Positions 19,358 through 28,903 of a DNA stretch of 64,000 nucleotides are shown in pieces. Position 1 is the stretch's first letter; each line of letters begins with the position of its first letter. The notes below the pieces were generated by a model that saw only the letters and a program-made list of their open reading frames with translations, was not told the origin of the DNA and searched no databases. Source of the stretch: Gloeocapsopsis sp. IPPAS B-1203 (lineage in GTDB: Bacteria; Cyanobacteriota; Cyanobacteriia; Cyanobacteriales; Chroococcidiopsidaceae); NCBI RefSeq assembly GCF_002749975.1, contig NZ_PEIG01000009.1:62001-126000 (forward strand). The letters run 5' to 3'. Both the position numbers and the translations under genes were made by a program.

Positions 19358-22300
19358 ATGAATGCCCGTTGGGAATTTTGGATCGATCGGGGAGGTACAT
19401 TTACCGATATTGTGGCAAAAAGTCCTACTGGCAAAATCGTCATTCATAAACTATTATCTGAAAATCCCGATCGCTACACTGATGCTCCTATACAGGGTAT
19501 TCGAGACATTTTAGGTATTGCACCTGATGCACCAATACCAGCAGATCAAATCGCTACGGTGAAGATGGGGACAACAGTCGCGACGAATGCTTTGCTTGAA
19601 CGTAAAGGCGATCGCACAGTGTTAGTCATAACAAAAGGATTCGGCGACGCACTCCGCATTGGCTATCAAAATCGCCCTGATATTTTTGCTCGGCAAATTG
19701 TGCTACCAGAAATGCTCTACGAGCAAGTAATTGAAGTAGAAGAACGCTACACCGCTCAAGGCGAAGAACTCATTCAGTTAAATCTCAATTCTATGAGCAG
19801 TCAATTACAAGCTGCTTATCAAGCTGGTATCCGTTCATGTGCCATTGTTTTAATGCACGGTTATCGCTATCCGACGCATGAGAAGGAAATTGCCACTCTA
19901 GCGAGGACCATCGGCTACACTCAAGTATCAGTATCGCACGAAGTTAGCCCGTTGATGAAATTAATTAGTCGAGGCGATACAACAGTTGTTGATGCCTATC
20001 TGTCTCCCATTCTGCGCAGATATGTAAACCAAGTATCAAGTCAACTATCAGGTTACAGCAATCAGGCAACCAACCCAGATAATATCACTGACACCCCTCA
20101 CCCCTCCTTAATGTTTATGCAATCAAACGGCGGTCTTGCTGATGCTCGAACTTTTCAAGGAAAAGACAGTATTCTCTCAGGACCCGCTGGCGGAATTGTT
20201 GGGGCAGTACAAACAAGCTTGATAGCTGGATTTGACAAAATTATTAGCTTTGACATGGGTGGAACTTCTACTGATGTCGCTCACTACAATGGCGAGTATG
20301 AACGTACCTTTGAAACTGAAGTTGCTGGAGTGCGTTTGCGGACTCCGATGATGGCAATTCATACAGTGGCGGCTGGTGGTGGTTCCATTTTGCACTTTGA
20401 CGGAGCGCGATATCGTGTAGGTCCAGAGTCAGCAGGCGCTCATCCAGGACCTGCGGCTTATGCTAAAGGTGGTTCATTAACAGTAACCGACTGCAATGTG
20501 ATGGTGGGGAAGTTACAACCAGAATTCTTTCCGCAAGTCTTTGGTGTGAATGGCGATTTACCTTTGGATGCAGAAGTTGTACGGCAGAAGTTTGCAGAAT
20601 TAACAAGAGAAATTGGAGATGATCGCACGCCGGAACAAGTAGCAAGTGGTTTTTTAGCGATCGCTGTTGAAAAAATGGCAAATGCGATTAAAAAAATCTC
20701 TCTCCAACGTGGTTATGATGTTTCTGAATATACATTGTGCTGTTTTGGCGGTGCTGGTGGACAACACGCTTGTTTAATTGCGGATGCATTGGGGATGCAG
20801 CAGGTGTTTATTCATCCCTATGCAGGAGTGTTGTCTGCTTATGGCATGGGTTTGGCTGATGTACGAGTAATTCGGGAACAAGCTGTAGAGGAGGTTTTAA
20901 GTGGAGAGTTGGATTTAGCAGGGGTGTTGGCTGTGTTGGAGGCTGAGGGGAAGGGGGAGTTGAACCACAACACCAAGGGTATTGAGGTTTTGGGCAAGGT
21001 GCATTTGAGGTATGAAGGGACAGATGCAGCTTTGATGGTGAATTTTGATGATGTGGAGGTGATGCGAGGAGAGCTTGAAGGCTTGCATCGTCAGCGTTAT
21101 GGGTTTATTGCGCCGGAGAAAAGATTAATTGTTGAGGCGGTTTCGGTTGAGGTGGTGGGTAAAAATGATGTTCCTGAGGAGGAAGTTGTTTTACGTAAGA
21201 GTAATGAAAAAATAGCACTAGCAACTGTGCAAATGTATACAATGAATGCTTGGCAAGCCACGCCTGTGTATCAACGCGAACAATTGCAGCCAGATGACAC
21301 TATTTCAGGTCCTGCACTGATTGTAGAAGCAACAGGGACGAATGTGATTGAACCAGGATGGACTGCAACAGTAAGCGATCGCAACCATTTAATTTTACAG
21401 CGAACACACCATCAACCTAAAAAATCACTAGCCACTAGCCACCAGTCACTAGCCACTTCCCGCGATCCCGTCATGCTAGAAATCTTCAACAATTTGTTTC
21501 GGGCGATCGCTGAACAAATGGGAATAACGCTACAAAATACCAGTTCTTCAGTCAATATTAAAGAAAGGCTTGATTTTTCTTGTGCCATTTTTGACTGTGA
21601 CGGACAGTTAGTTGCTAATGCACCACACATTCCAGTTCACTTAGGTTCAATGAGTGAAAGTGTTCAAGCACTCATTGCTGATCGCAAAAATACTCTCAAA
21701 CCAGGAGATGTTTTTGCCTCAAACAATCCCTACAACGGCGGAACTCACCTTCCTGATATCACTGTTATTACTCCTGTATTTCCGGCACACCCTTCACTAG
21801 CCATTAGCCACTCCCCACTTTTCTACGTCGCCTCACGCGGACACCATGCAGATATTGGCGGGATGACTCCTGGTTCTATGCCACCCAATAGTACCACTGT
21901 AGAAGAAGAAGGAGTTTTACTAGATAATTTTCAGCTCATTGCTGATGGTACATTTAGAGAAAAAGAACTATTAGAACTCTTACAAAATGGGCGCTATCCA
22001 GTCAGAAACTCTATCCAAAATATTGCTGATTTAAAAGCACAAATTGCTGCAAATGAACGTGGTGTTCAAGAATTGCACAAAATGGTAGGACACTATCAAT
22101 TAGACACTGTACAAGCTTATATGAAGTTTGTTCAAGATAATGCCGAAGAATCTGTGCGTCGTGTCATTGATATTTTACAAGACGGTAAATTTACTTGTTA
22201 TTTAGATAATGGCAGTGCAATTAAAGTGACTGTTTCTATTAATAAATCTACTCGCAGCGCTTGTATCGATTTTACAGGAACTTCGCCACAAATTAAAAGT

Positions 22301-23020
22301 AATTTTAATGCTCCTTCTGCTATATGCAAAGCGGCAGTATTATATGTTTTTCGCACTTTAGTAGATGATGATATTCCATTAAACGCTGGGTGTCTTAAAC
22401 CTTTGGAAATTATTATTCCTGAAGGTTGTTTACTGAATCCACACTATCCCGCTGCTGTCGTCGCTGGAAATGTCGAAACTTCTCAAGCAATTACTGATGC
22501 GTTGTATGGTGCTTTAGGCATTATGGCAGCCTCTCAAGGAACTATGAATAACTTTACCTTCGGCAGCGATCGCTATCAATATTACGAAACTATTTGCGGT
22601 GGTTCGGGCGCTGGAAAAGATTTTGATGGTACCGATGCTGTACACACTCATATGACAAATTCTCGTCTTACCGATCCTGAAGTTTTAGAGTGGCGGTTTC
22701 CTGTATTATTAGAAAGCTTTAGCATTCGTTCTGATAGTGGTGGTAAAGGACATCATCACGGTGGTAACGGCGTTATCCGTCGCCTTCAGTTTCGCGAACC
22801 AATGACAGCAGCCATTCTTTCAGGGCGTCGTACTGTTCCTCCATTTGGTTTGTATGGTGGAGAAAATGGTGTAGTAGGAAAAAACACAGTTGAACGTAGC
22901 GATGGAACTATCGAGGAATTAGGAAGTACTGCAACTGTTGAAATGCAACCAGAAGATGTGTTTGTAATTAAAACTCCTGGTGGTGGAGGTTATGGTGAAT
23001 CAGTAGAACTGCTTGCGTGA
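19358..23020 (+). CDS. 5-oxoprolinase / hydantoinase A-B fusion
   Basis: 1220-residue cytosolic enzyme joining hydantoinase/oxoprolinase A (residues ~1-690) and B (~700-1215) domains. It is expected to hydrolyse 5-oxoproline to glutamate with ATP. HyuA hallmarks are [34 protein letters not shown] and [14 protein letters not shown]. HyuB hallmarks are [39 protein letters not shown] and the final KTPGGGGYG. Two stretches, [14 protein letters not shown] at the A/B joint and PSLAISHSP inside B, are encoded by heptameric repeats (see 21426 and 21795). No adjacent regulator is seen. Confidence 0.93.
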   Translation: MNARWEFWIDRGGTFTDIVAKSPTGKIVIHKLLSENPDRYTDAPIQGIRDILGIAPDAPIPADQIATVKMGTTVATNALLERKGDRTVLVITKGFGDALRIGYQNRPDIFARQIVLPEMLYEQVIEVEERYTAQGEELIQLNLNSMSSQLQAAYQAGIRSCAIVLMHGYRYPTHEKEIATLARTIGYTQVSVSHEVSPLMKLISRGDTTVVDAYLSPILRRYVNQVSSQLSGYSNQATNPDNITDTPHPSLMFMQSNGGLADARTFQGKDSILSGPAGGIVGAVQTSLIAGFDKIISFDMGGTSTDVAHYNGEYERTFETEVAGVRLRTPMMAIHTVAAGGGSILHFDGARYRVGPESAGAHPGPAAYAKGGSLTVTDCNVMVGKLQPEFFPQVFGVNGDLPLDAEVVRQKFAELTREIGDDRTPEQVASGFLAIAVEKMANAIKKISLQRGYDVSEYTLCCFGGAGGQHACLIADALGMQQVFIHPYAGVLSAYGMGLADVRVIREQAVEEVLSGELDLAGVLAVLEAEGKGELNHNTKGIEVLGKVHLRYEGTDAALMVNFDDVEVMRGELEGLHRQRYGFIAPEKRLIVEAVSVEVVGKNDVPEEEVVLRKSNEKIALATVQMYTMNAWQATPVYQREQLQPDDTISGPALIVEATGTNVIEPGWTATVSDRNHLILQRTHHQPKKSLATSHQSLATSRDPVMLEIFNNLFRAIAEQMGITLQNTSSSVNIKERLDFSCAIFDCDGQLVANAPHIPVHLGSMSESVQALIADRKNTLKPGDVFASNNPYNGGTHLPDITVITPVFPAHPSLAISHSPLFYVASRGHHADIGGMTPGSMPPNSTTVEEEGVLLDNFQLIADGTFREKELLELLQNGRYPVRNSIQNIADLKAQIAANERGVQELHKMVGHYQLDTVQAYMKFVQDNAEESVRRVIDILQDGKFTCYLDNGSAIKVTVSINKSTRSACIDFTGTSPQIKSNFNAPSAICKAAVLYVFRTLVDDDIPLNAGCLKPLEIIIPEGCLLNPHYPAAVVAGNVETSQAITDALYGALGIMAASQGTMNNFTFGSDRYQYYETICGGSGAGKDFDGTDAVHTHMTNSRLTDPEVLEWRFPVLLESFSIRSDSGGKGHHHGGNGVIRRLQFREPMTAAILSGRRTVPPFGLYGGENGVVGKNTVERSDGTIEELGSTATVEMQPEDVFVIKTPGGGGYGESVELLA
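21426..21460 (+). repeat. Heptamer repeat CACTAGC x5 inside the oxoprolinase gene
   Basis: Five consecutive heptamers: CACTAGC, CACTAGC, CACCAGT, CACTAGC, CACTTCC. They lie in frame in the coding sequence at the joint between the HyuA and HyuB domains and encode the [12 protein letters not shown] linker. Related units occur at 2087, 21795 and 28833. Confidence 0.85.
21795..21815 (+). repeat. Second heptamer repeat tract inside the oxoprolinase gene
   Basis: Three heptamers (CACTAGC, CATTAGC, CACTCCC) followed by a decayed fourth. They encode SLAISHSP between the strands ITVITPVF and FYVASRGHH of the HyuB domain. It is the same repeat family as the tract 335 bases upstream. Confidence 0.8.
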
Positions 23021-23433
23021 ATGACAAACTTCCTTCGACTTCCTTCAGGGCTATCAAAGCAAAGTTTCAGGAGTTTTGAATTTTAAGTTTTGTTAGCGTA
23101 GCGGTGCCTTAGCACGTTTTGAATTCAAAACGTTTTATAACTTAACACTTCACGACTCATAACCCTAAATTGGTGGACTGTGTTTGTGCAGCAGCGAATT
23201 CATTCGCCCTCGGTTAGTCTACAAAAAATATAGATTTAAAATAACTCTTTCAGGTTCCAATCTCAATTGTGAAAGAGGAAATATTGAGATGATGCTCGAA
23301 CTCGTTTAAATTTATACTTTTTAATTTCAAGGTAATCGAGGGATTGATTTCTCTATCATTAGACTGATGGCGGACTTCATGACTCTTAACATAATTTCTA
23401 AGGTAGAACAAATATCACGTTAGGAGTACTCCC
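23021..23433. other. Intergenic region with a 20-bp perfect palindrome
   Basis: 413 bases without a recognisable gene. A perfect palindrome, arm ACGTTTTGAA followed by TTCAAAACGT, spans 23114-23133. Just before it, TTAGCGTAGCGGTGCCTTAGCAC (23094-23115) resembles degenerate dispersed cyanobacterial repeats. ACTTCCTTC appears twice near 23029-23047. The final part is the leader of the 23434 gene, with AGGAG at 23422-23426. Confidence 0.5.
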
Positions 23434-23649
23434 TTGGCTGACGAGTTCAAAAAAGGTGACAAAGTAGAGTGGAAAACCTCACAAGGTAAAACCACAGGTG
23501 AAGTCAAGAAAAAACTTACTTCCTCAACTAATATCAAAGGACATCACGTCGCGGCTTCAAAAGATAACCCTGAATACTTGGTTGAAAGTGATAAATCAGG
23601 AAAAGAAGCAGCACATAAACCAGATGCTTTAGAAAAAATTGAGGAGTAG
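23434..23649 (+). CDS. DUF2945 (hypervirulence-associated TUDOR-like) small protein
   Basis: 71 residues, soluble and Lys/Glu-rich. The N-terminus FKKGDKVEWKTSQGKTTGEVKKKL and the segment ASKDNPEYLVESDKSGKEAAHKPDAL match the DUF2945 family, an SH3/TUDOR-like fold of unknown function. I start it at the TTG at 23434, because AGGAG at 23422-23426 is 7 bases upstream and the family motif begins a few codons later. It is followed after 6 bases by a DUF3140 gene; the two families commonly occur together, and they surely form one transcript. Confidence 0.8.
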   Translation: MADEFKKGDKVEWKTSQGKTTGEVKKKLTSSTNIKGHHVAASKDNPEYLVESDKSGKEAAHKPDALEKIEE

Positions 23650-23655
23650 TTTGCA

Positions 23656-23979
23656 ATGAGTGATGATAGTACGACTATTGACGAGTTTCTCAATGTTGTC
23701 AATATGACACCAAAAGAACTTGAAACTTGGCTAGATACAGACGAGTCTCAATCAGTAGGACAAAAAGATGGAGATGATGAATCAATAGGTCACAAGTCAG
23801 GTAAACGGATAGTCGAACTTTTGCAGAAGAAAAGCGACTATACAGATGATGACTTATCTCACATGAAGAAAGTCATTAGTTACGTTCACCGCCATACTGC
23901 ACAAAAACCATCTAGTGACATAGAAGACTCGCGATGGAGATACTCGTTAAAAAATTGGGGACACGACCCTTTAAAGTAA
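23656..23979 (+). CDS. DUF3140 family protein
   Basis: 107 residues. The whole protein follows the DUF3140 pattern: NMTPKELETWLDTDESQSVGQ, ESIGHKSGKRIVELL, DLSHMKKVISYVHRH and a C-terminal DSRWRYSLKNWGHDPLK. The family is sometimes labelled a predicted DNA-binding protein, but its function is not established. It sits 6 bases after the DUF2945 gene and is convergent with the ComFB-like gene, whose stop is 6 bases away. Confidence 0.85.
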   Translation: MSDDSTTIDEFLNVVNMTPKELETWLDTDESQSVGQKDGDDESIGHKSGKRIVELLQKKSDYTDDDLSHMKKVISYVHRHTAQKPSSDIEDSRWRYSLKNWGHDPLK

Positions 23980-23985
23980 ATCAAC

Positions 23986-24339
23986 TTAACCAAACCAGTG
24001 AGATGGTTCAATACTGCATTGCACTGATTCTGGAAGGTGATGATTAACCCAATCAGATCTTTCTTGTAAGATAGAGCAGATGCCTTGGTGAATTAAATTT
24101 TCGAGTTGTAATTGCTGCTGGGAACTTGGCAACTGATAGTTGAATGATATTGCTTTTCGTTCATTATCAACCACACTATAAACGCAGGGAATTCGATTGA
24201 GAACATAGGCAATTAATTCTTGTCTGAGATCTGGAATAGCAAACGCTCTTTGATAAGGATGACATGGATATGTATCTAAAACGTTTTCAATCTCTGTTAT
24301 GACGGCTTGCTGGGTTAAATTAACGACTGTTTTAAACAT
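23986..24339 (-). CDS. ComFB-like protein (tentative)
   Basis: 117 residues, soluble. The arrangement of an N-terminal helix (VNLTQQAVITEIENVLDTYP) and then DLRQELIAYVLNRIPCVYSVV resembles the late-competence ComFB family, where a helix pair precedes an ALNRLPPxY-like motif. Cyanobacterial ComFB proteins have been reported as cyclic-di-GMP-binding regulators of motility and competence. The cysteine cluster seen in some ComFB proteins is not present here apart from single Cys residues, so this is a remote call. No competence genes are adjacent. Confidence 0.5.
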   Translation of the reverse strand: MFKTVVNLTQQAVITEIENVLDTYPCHPYQRAFAIPDLRQELIAYVLNRIPCVYSVVDNERKAISFNYQLPSSQQQLQLENLIHQGICSILQERSDWVNHHLPESVQCSIEPSHWFG

Positions 24340-25057
24340 TTTTCAACTTCACCCCAGTTTACTTAACGCTGTGTGCAGGTTACAGATTCTTAACACTTCT
24401 TGCGTAACTGACACTCCTCTTTGAGGCTAGCAGTGAGGCTTAGAGTAATAGCGTTCTTGTCCAAGACTGCTGATTAACTGCTTATCTTATTTGCAAACCA
24501 ACTTTTGTTTTGTAAAAAAACGTAGAATCAGATTGATAAAACCAATACTACTCGGTAAAAGCGTAATGCACCACTACTTTAATATATAAACCAAGTCATT
24601 TTAGATGGTATCGATTTAGCATAAATCTATACAAAACAAAATATTTCAATCGCCGCTCATTAGTTGATAAAATATTAAACTTTCCTTTGATAAAAACGTG
24701 AATAATGTAAGCTATCAAACAAAATGAAAGTTGAAGACGTAGTAAGTAACTGATCCCTGTTAAATTAGCCTAATTTTGCAAATAGACAGCTTCAAGCTCT
24801 ATCAAAGTAAGTTTTTCACTTGATGTTTATGTATTGTATTGAAGAATACCTTTAATTAAACGAAAATTTGGATCGAGAGAATAAACGTAGTCAGAATTAA
24901 TTAAGTAGCTAAACGTAGGGCGATCGCTCGACACGACCGCAAAAACGAAAGAAATTTCTATTCAATCAATATAATTAGCTCGATCCAACTGACTGTAAGT
25001 ATTAACCTAGAAAAGGTAGAGAGTAGAATGTAGACTAGGGACTTGGAGGAAGCGACG
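24340..25057. other. Long AT-rich intergenic region, about 720 bp
   Basis: No open frame, tRNA or strong terminator recognised. It separates the divergent ComFB-like and YaaW-like genes. One HIP1 octamer lies near 24921. Near the right end the ribosome-binding site GGAGGA (25045-25050) belongs to the next gene. A small RNA could be here but I see no specific signature. Confidence 0.45.
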
Positions 25058-25900
25058 TTGGACGAGCTGAGAGCGGCGCTAGAATTAGCCACTGAAGATG
25101 AGTTGCAACAACTCACAGATATTTTGTTTTGCCGTAAATTTAATCCGCTTGATTATTTACACACTCCTGAGCCAATAGAAGTGCAAAGCCGCGATCGCTC
25201 TTCCTGGCTAGACGCCATTGAGCAGCGATTTCGCTATTTAGCCGCAGATGGCATGACAGTGTTGCAGGGGCGTACAGAACAAGTAACTTATCGGCAAACA
25301 TTGATTCGAGTCTGTCGTTATCTAAAAATTCCGTACTCTAATAATCTGACTACGACTGATTTAGAAGCAGAGGTATTCCTAAATTTATTAGGACGAGCAT
25401 GGAAGCATCTTCCCAGCCAAGAGCAACAAAGCTTAACACAGCGAGTACAGCGATCGCTTGCCAAATTGAAATTGACAGAAAAAATCCCCTCAATCGTTCA
25501 GCAAAATCCAGTAGCGTTGTTAATTAAAGGTGGTAGTGCTTTAGCCGTTAGTTCAGTTTTGAAGCCGATACTTTTACAGCAAATTGCCCGACAGTTCGCT
25601 CTACATTTTGCTAGCTACCAAGTTGCCAAGCAAGCACTTGTTAAAGGTGGTACAGCAGCAGCAACTCAATTTCACAGCCATCTAGCGTTACAAACAGCAA
25701 GAAAAGGTATGGCAGCGAGTGCAGCACGTTACGGCGCAGTTCGTGGTATTTTTGCCTGGATGGGTCCTGCATTATGGACGTGGTTTTTTGCTGATTTAGG
25801 ATGGCGAGCGATCGCCACAAACTATGGTCGTATTATTCCAACAATCTTTGCCCTGGCGCAAATTCGCTTAACTCGCACCGAGTCTTGGCAGCTTGCGTAA
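25058..25900 (+). CDS. YaaW/UPF0174-like protein
   Basis: 280 residues from TTG at 25058. This start is preferred over the in-frame TTG at 25043 because the perfect GGAGGA at 25045-25050 lies 7 bases before it and would overlap the earlier start. The N-terminal half is helical (LRAALELATEDELQQLTDILFCRKFNPLDYL); residues ~150-275 are Ala/Gly-rich helices that may associate with membranes (FAWMGPALWTWFFADLGWRAIA). The overall pattern fits the YaaW family, whose function is unknown. It is 17 bases upstream of the O-antigen ligase-like gene and probably cotranscribed with it. Confidence 0.65.
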   Translation: MDELRAALELATEDELQQLTDILFCRKFNPLDYLHTPEPIEVQSRDRSSWLDAIEQRFRYLAADGMTVLQGRTEQVTYRQTLIRVCRYLKIPYSNNLTTTDLEAEVFLNLLGRAWKHLPSQEQQSLTQRVQRSLAKLKLTEKIPSIVQQNPVALLIKGGSALAVSSVLKPILLQQIARQFALHFASYQVAKQALVKGGTAAATQFHSHLALQTARKGMAASAARYGAVRGIFAWMGPALWTWFFADLGWRAIATNYGRIIPTIFALAQIRLTRTESWQLA

Positions 25901-25917
25901 TTGGAGAAAGCAAAAAG

Positions 25918-27222
25918 ATGGGCAAGAAAAGAGTATTATTGCAGCAGCACTCTAATGCCCGTCTCCAAACTGCCTGGACTTTAGCTCAAATTGGGTTACT
26001 CGTTTTCCCTTTAGTTCCTATTTTAGGAGCTTTGGGCATATTTTTTGCATTGGTTGATACCTGGCGGCATAAGTATCGTGACATTATCCACTCGCCGTTG
26101 AACTGGGGATTAGTCATTTTAGCCACTTGGCTAGTTATCACAACTGTTTTGGCTGACGATCGAGTTGCAGCGACTTTAGGTTTATTCAACTTCTTACCAT
26201 TTTTTGTCTTATTTGCTGCCTTTAGTACTCTTATCCAAACACCTGCTCAGCTGCGGCAATTAGCTAAGATTTTAGCGATCGCATCAATTCCAGTCATCAT
26301 CCTTGGCTTTGGGCAATTATTATTAAGTTGGACAACTCCAGCATCGTTGTCAGGTATTCTGGGTTGGACGCTAGTCGCTCAAGGTAATCCCCCTGGGCGC
26401 ATGGCTTCTGTTTTCATGTACGCTAATATTCTTGCGGGTTATTTAGTCATTACTTTTATTTTGGTATTAGGGTTATGGCTAGAGTCTCTCACACCAAAAG
26501 CAACACTCAATAATCAGCTCTTATTGATGGCAGTTGTTGGTAACTTTGTTGCTTTAATCTTGACAAATTCGCGCAATGCTTGGGCGATCGCTTGCTTGAT
26601 CATTTTTGCTTTTGCACTTTACCAAGGCTGGCGGTGGTTAGTGATGGGAGTTAGTGCGATCGCTGGTACTATTGTTCTAGCTGCTTTTGCTCCCTCACCG
26701 TTAAGTCATCTGTTACGCACAGTTGTGCCTCAGTTTTTCTGGGCAAGATTAACAGACCAACTCTACCCGAATCGACCAATTCCTTTTTTACGCACTACTC
26801 AATGGCAGTTTACACTGTCTTTAACTCAACAACGTCCTTTAACAGGTTGGGGATTGCGTAATTTCACACCCTTGTATGAAAATCACATGCATGTTTGGCT
26901 AGGACATCCACATAATTTTTTTCTCATGTTCGCAGCAGAAACAGGCATATTAGGAATCGTATTTTTAAGTACTTGGGTTGGGTGGATTTTATTTCGGAGT
27001 ATTCAACTATTACGCAATTGGCAATCTACTTATCTAGAGCAAGAAAAAATCATCTTTTTTAGTTATCTCGTCGCATTTTTTGCTTGCATCATATTCAACA
27101 CTGTAGACGTCACAATTTTTGATTTACGCCTTAATACTTTAGTTTGGATACTACTCGCTGCAATTTGTGGTGTTTGCAATACGAGCAAATATAAGCCATT
27201 TGTGCAACAAAAAGATGTTTAA
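25918..27222 (+). CDS. O-antigen ligase/polymerase-family membrane protein
   Basis: 434 residues, about ten membrane helices. The start ATG at 25918 follows GGAGAAAG by 7 bases; a longer in-frame extension would overlap the upstream gene by 100 bases and is unlikely. The large periplasmic loop with LTGWGLRNFTPLY and WLGHPHNFFLMFAAETGILG matches the Wzy_C/O-antigen ligase family, in which the HPHN region is conserved. Cyanobacterial members include polysaccharide polymerases and IctB-like proteins, so the glycan substrate is open. No glycosyltransferase cluster is adjacent. Confidence 0.78.
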   Translation: MGKKRVLLQQHSNARLQTAWTLAQIGLLVFPLVPILGALGIFFALVDTWRHKYRDIIHSPLNWGLVILATWLVITTVLADDRVAATLGLFNFLPFFVLFAAFSTLIQTPAQLRQLAKILAIASIPVIILGFGQLLLSWTTPASLSGILGWTLVAQGNPPGRMASVFMYANILAGYLVITFILVLGLWLESLTPKATLNNQLLLMAVVGNFVALILTNSRNAWAIACLIIFAFALYQGWRWLVMGVSAIAGTIVLAAFAPSPLSHLLRTVVPQFFWARLTDQLYPNRPIPFLRTTQWQFTLSLTQQRPLTGWGLRNFTPLYENHMHVWLGHPHNFFLMFAAETGILGIVFLSTWVGWILFRSIQLLRNWQSTYLEQEKIIFFSYLVAFFACIIFNTVDVTIFDLRLNTLVWILLAAICGVCNTSKYKPFVQQKDV

Positions 27223-27229
27223 TACCACC

Positions 27230-27793
27230 TCACTCTAATAACCAACCAAACACAACTTTTACACTTAAACTTAGCTCATTAGCGAAGGAAGGAACTAATA
27301 GTAATTGCTCTGGTTTGTCAAAAACTATTGGTTGCTGCTTGGGCAGGAAAACAAAAACGGTTTGCTCATCAGGATCAATCAACCAACCCATCTCAGTTCC
27401 ATAATCAAGGCAGTGCAAAATATTTTTAGTGACTTTCGTTTGGCTTTGCTCAGGTGACAAAATTTCAATTGTCCAGTCAGGAGCGCTCAAAAAGGTATTA
27501 GCAACCTCACCATTTTGGTCACGGGGAATTCTCTGCGAAGTAAACACAGCTATATCTGGCACAATCGAGCGTCCACAAAATGTACAACGTAGCTCTGAAA
27601 ATGCTCGTGCGACTTGTCGAGGTTTGAGAATTACATTGATAGTAGTAGAAAACTCGGTTCGGATTGTGCTGTGCTTCCCTTGCGGCATTGGTTTCTGGAT
27701 AATTTGACCATCAATGTATTCGCTAGCTGGCTCAGTTTCTGGTAGCTTCAGAAATTCTTCTATGGTGATGCGTTTAGATGAAGTTTGTACCAT
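27230..27793 (-). CDS. Uma2 family protein (DUF820, predicted PD-(D/E)XK nuclease fold)
   Basis: 187 residues from the ATG at 27793, which has AGGAAA 6 bases upstream; an in-frame extension to 27874 lacks family similarity. The pattern TIEEFLKLPETEPASEYIDGQ, VPDIAVF, DWTIEILSPEQSQTKV and KNILHCLDYGTEMGWLIDP is diagnostic of the Uma2 family, very expanded in cyanobacteria. The D, E and K residues of a PD-(D/E)XK core are present. Biological role is unknown. It is convergent with the ligase-like gene (stops 7 bases apart). Confidence 0.88.
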   Translation of the reverse strand: MVQTSSKRITIEEFLKLPETEPASEYIDGQIIQKPMPQGKHSTIRTEFSTTINVILKPRQVARAFSELRCTFCGRSIVPDIAVFTSQRIPRDQNGEVANTFLSAPDWTIEILSPEQSQTKVTKNILHCLDYGTEMGWLIDPDEQTVFVFLPKQQPIVFDKPEQLLLVPSFANELSLSVKVVFGWLLE

Positions 27794-27996
27794 TAGGTAT
27801 TTCCTAGAAAAAGAGTTTGATGGCTCTTGACTCAATTCTATAAAACTTATCAGGCAAGAAACTTCTAAGGGCATTCAGTCTCATCTTTAATTCAAAATTC
27901 ATCCTTCATAACTCTGCGCAGCGGTAAATCTAGTTTTAAAATAGACAAGAAGTATTGTGAGTGCTGAGTTAAACTGCTTTAAGTCAAGACCGAGCA

Positions 27997-28515
27997 ATGA
28001 CACAACAAAAGCGCGATCGCACCTCCGTCCATCAAAACAGCTACTATGCGTTGCTGGGACTTCACCCTTCAGCATCTCCAATCGAAATTCGCCGTGCCTA
28101 TCGGGAACTCAGTAAACGTTATCATCCTGATACCACAGATTTACCAAAAGCAAATGCCACGGCTAAGTTTCAGCAACTTAATGAAGCTTATGCTACGCTC
28201 AGTAGTCCAGAAAGGCGATCGCAATACGACTTAAAAATCGGCTATTCACGAGTTGCTGTGATTCAAGTTCCGGTAGATCTCAATCGCCCTGCATCTAATC
28301 CCACTTGGCAATCGCGCTCAGCATACCTCGATCCGACAGATCGCCCTCTGTCATCTGGAGAAATTTTCGCTTTATTTTTGCTACTGTTAACTTTTGTCTG
28401 TTGTGTCATATTAGCAATTACAGTTGCGCTCACTCGTGGAAACACATTTCAGCCAACAACTAGCCTACAGCCACCAATCGTAGTGCAACAGATCGTTAAA
28501 CTTCCCAACCTTTAA
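27997..28515 (+). CDS. J-domain protein with C-terminal membrane helix
   Basis: 172 residues. An N-terminal J domain (residues ~12-80) contains the HPD motif in KRYHPDTTD and the helix FQQLNEAYATLSSPERRSQYD. After a linker, one transmembrane helix (GEIFALFLLLLTFVCCVILAITVAL) anchors the protein, leaving the J domain on the cytoplasmic side. No Gly/Phe or zinc-finger region is present, so it is a type III DnaJ that recruits DnaK to a membrane. The DUF3143 gene follows after 12 bases, an association conserved in cyanobacteria. Confidence 0.9.
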   Translation: MTQQKRDRTSVHQNSYYALLGLHPSASPIEIRRAYRELSKRYHPDTTDLPKANATAKFQQLNEAYATLSSPERRSQYDLKIGYSRVAVIQVPVDLNRPASNPTWQSRSAYLDPTDRPLSSGEIFALFLLLLTFVCCVILAITVALTRGNTFQPTTSLQPPIVVQQIVKLPNL

Positions 28516-28527
28516 TCTAAAACTTCT

Positions 28528-28800
28528 ATGTCTCTTCCTTCAGCTGATACACCCCTATATAACCATGCCCTCCCGAACATTGAAGAATGGTTAAGAAGCC
28601 AAGGTTGCCAACAAGATAGCGAGCAACTTCACTGTTGGTATTTACAGGGTCCTGATTGGGAAGCAGAGCTACTTCTTGATGTCGATCAACTGACAGTGCG
28701 TTACACAAAAGTTGGCACAACATCACAAGATATCCTCCGCTCGTTCAAATACTCTCTAAGTCGTGAAGATGTCGAGCAAGCTGTCTTTTCTGGACCTTAA
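28528..28800 (+). CDS. DUF3143 family protein
   Basis: 90 residues, soluble, acidic. The pattern TPLYNHALPNIEEWLRSQGCQQD, WEAELLLDVDQLTVRY and RSFKYSLSREDVEQAVFSGP is the DUF3143 family, found in cyanobacteria and plastid-bearing lineages with no known function. The 12-base gap from the J-domain gene indicates an operon and suggests a chaperone-linked role. It is convergent with uppS across a repeat-rich 103-base gap. Confidence 0.85.
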   Translation: MSLPSADTPLYNHALPNIEEWLRSQGCQQDSEQLHCWYLQGPDWEAELLLDVDQLTVRYTKVGTTSQDILRSFKYSLSREDVEQAVFSGP

Positions 28801-28803
28801 CTA

Positions 28804-28824
28804 GGGGCGAGGGGCGAGGGGCGA
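28804..28824 (+). repeat. GGGGCGA heptamer x3
   Basis: Three perfect head-to-tail GGGGCGA units directly after the DUF3143 stop, followed by GTGGTTA and GTGGCTA (28833-28846), which belong to the GTGRCTA family seen elsewhere in the window. Confidence 0.8.
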
Positions 28825-28853
28825 GTGGAAGAGTGGTTAGTGGCTAGAACAGG

Positions 28854-28898
28854 GGTGAGGAGGAGCCATGGCAAAGTTGCGGGGGTGTCCCCCTCACC
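28854..28898. terminator. Nested hairpin between convergent genes
   Basis: The outer arms GGTGAGG (28854-28860) and CCTCACC (28892-28898) enclose an inner GGGGG-TGT-CCCCC (28881-28893, the outer right arm overlapping its end). The GC-rich fold lies between the convergent DUF3143 and uppS stops, so a bidirectional transcription stop is plausible. There is no long T-run, and the structure may instead be part of the repeat element. Confidence 0.4.
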
Positions 28899-28903
28899 TC
28901 TTC

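Noticed and set aside
24340-25057. tRNA or CRISPR array in the long gap
   Set aside because: No cloverleaf, no regularly spaced repeats.
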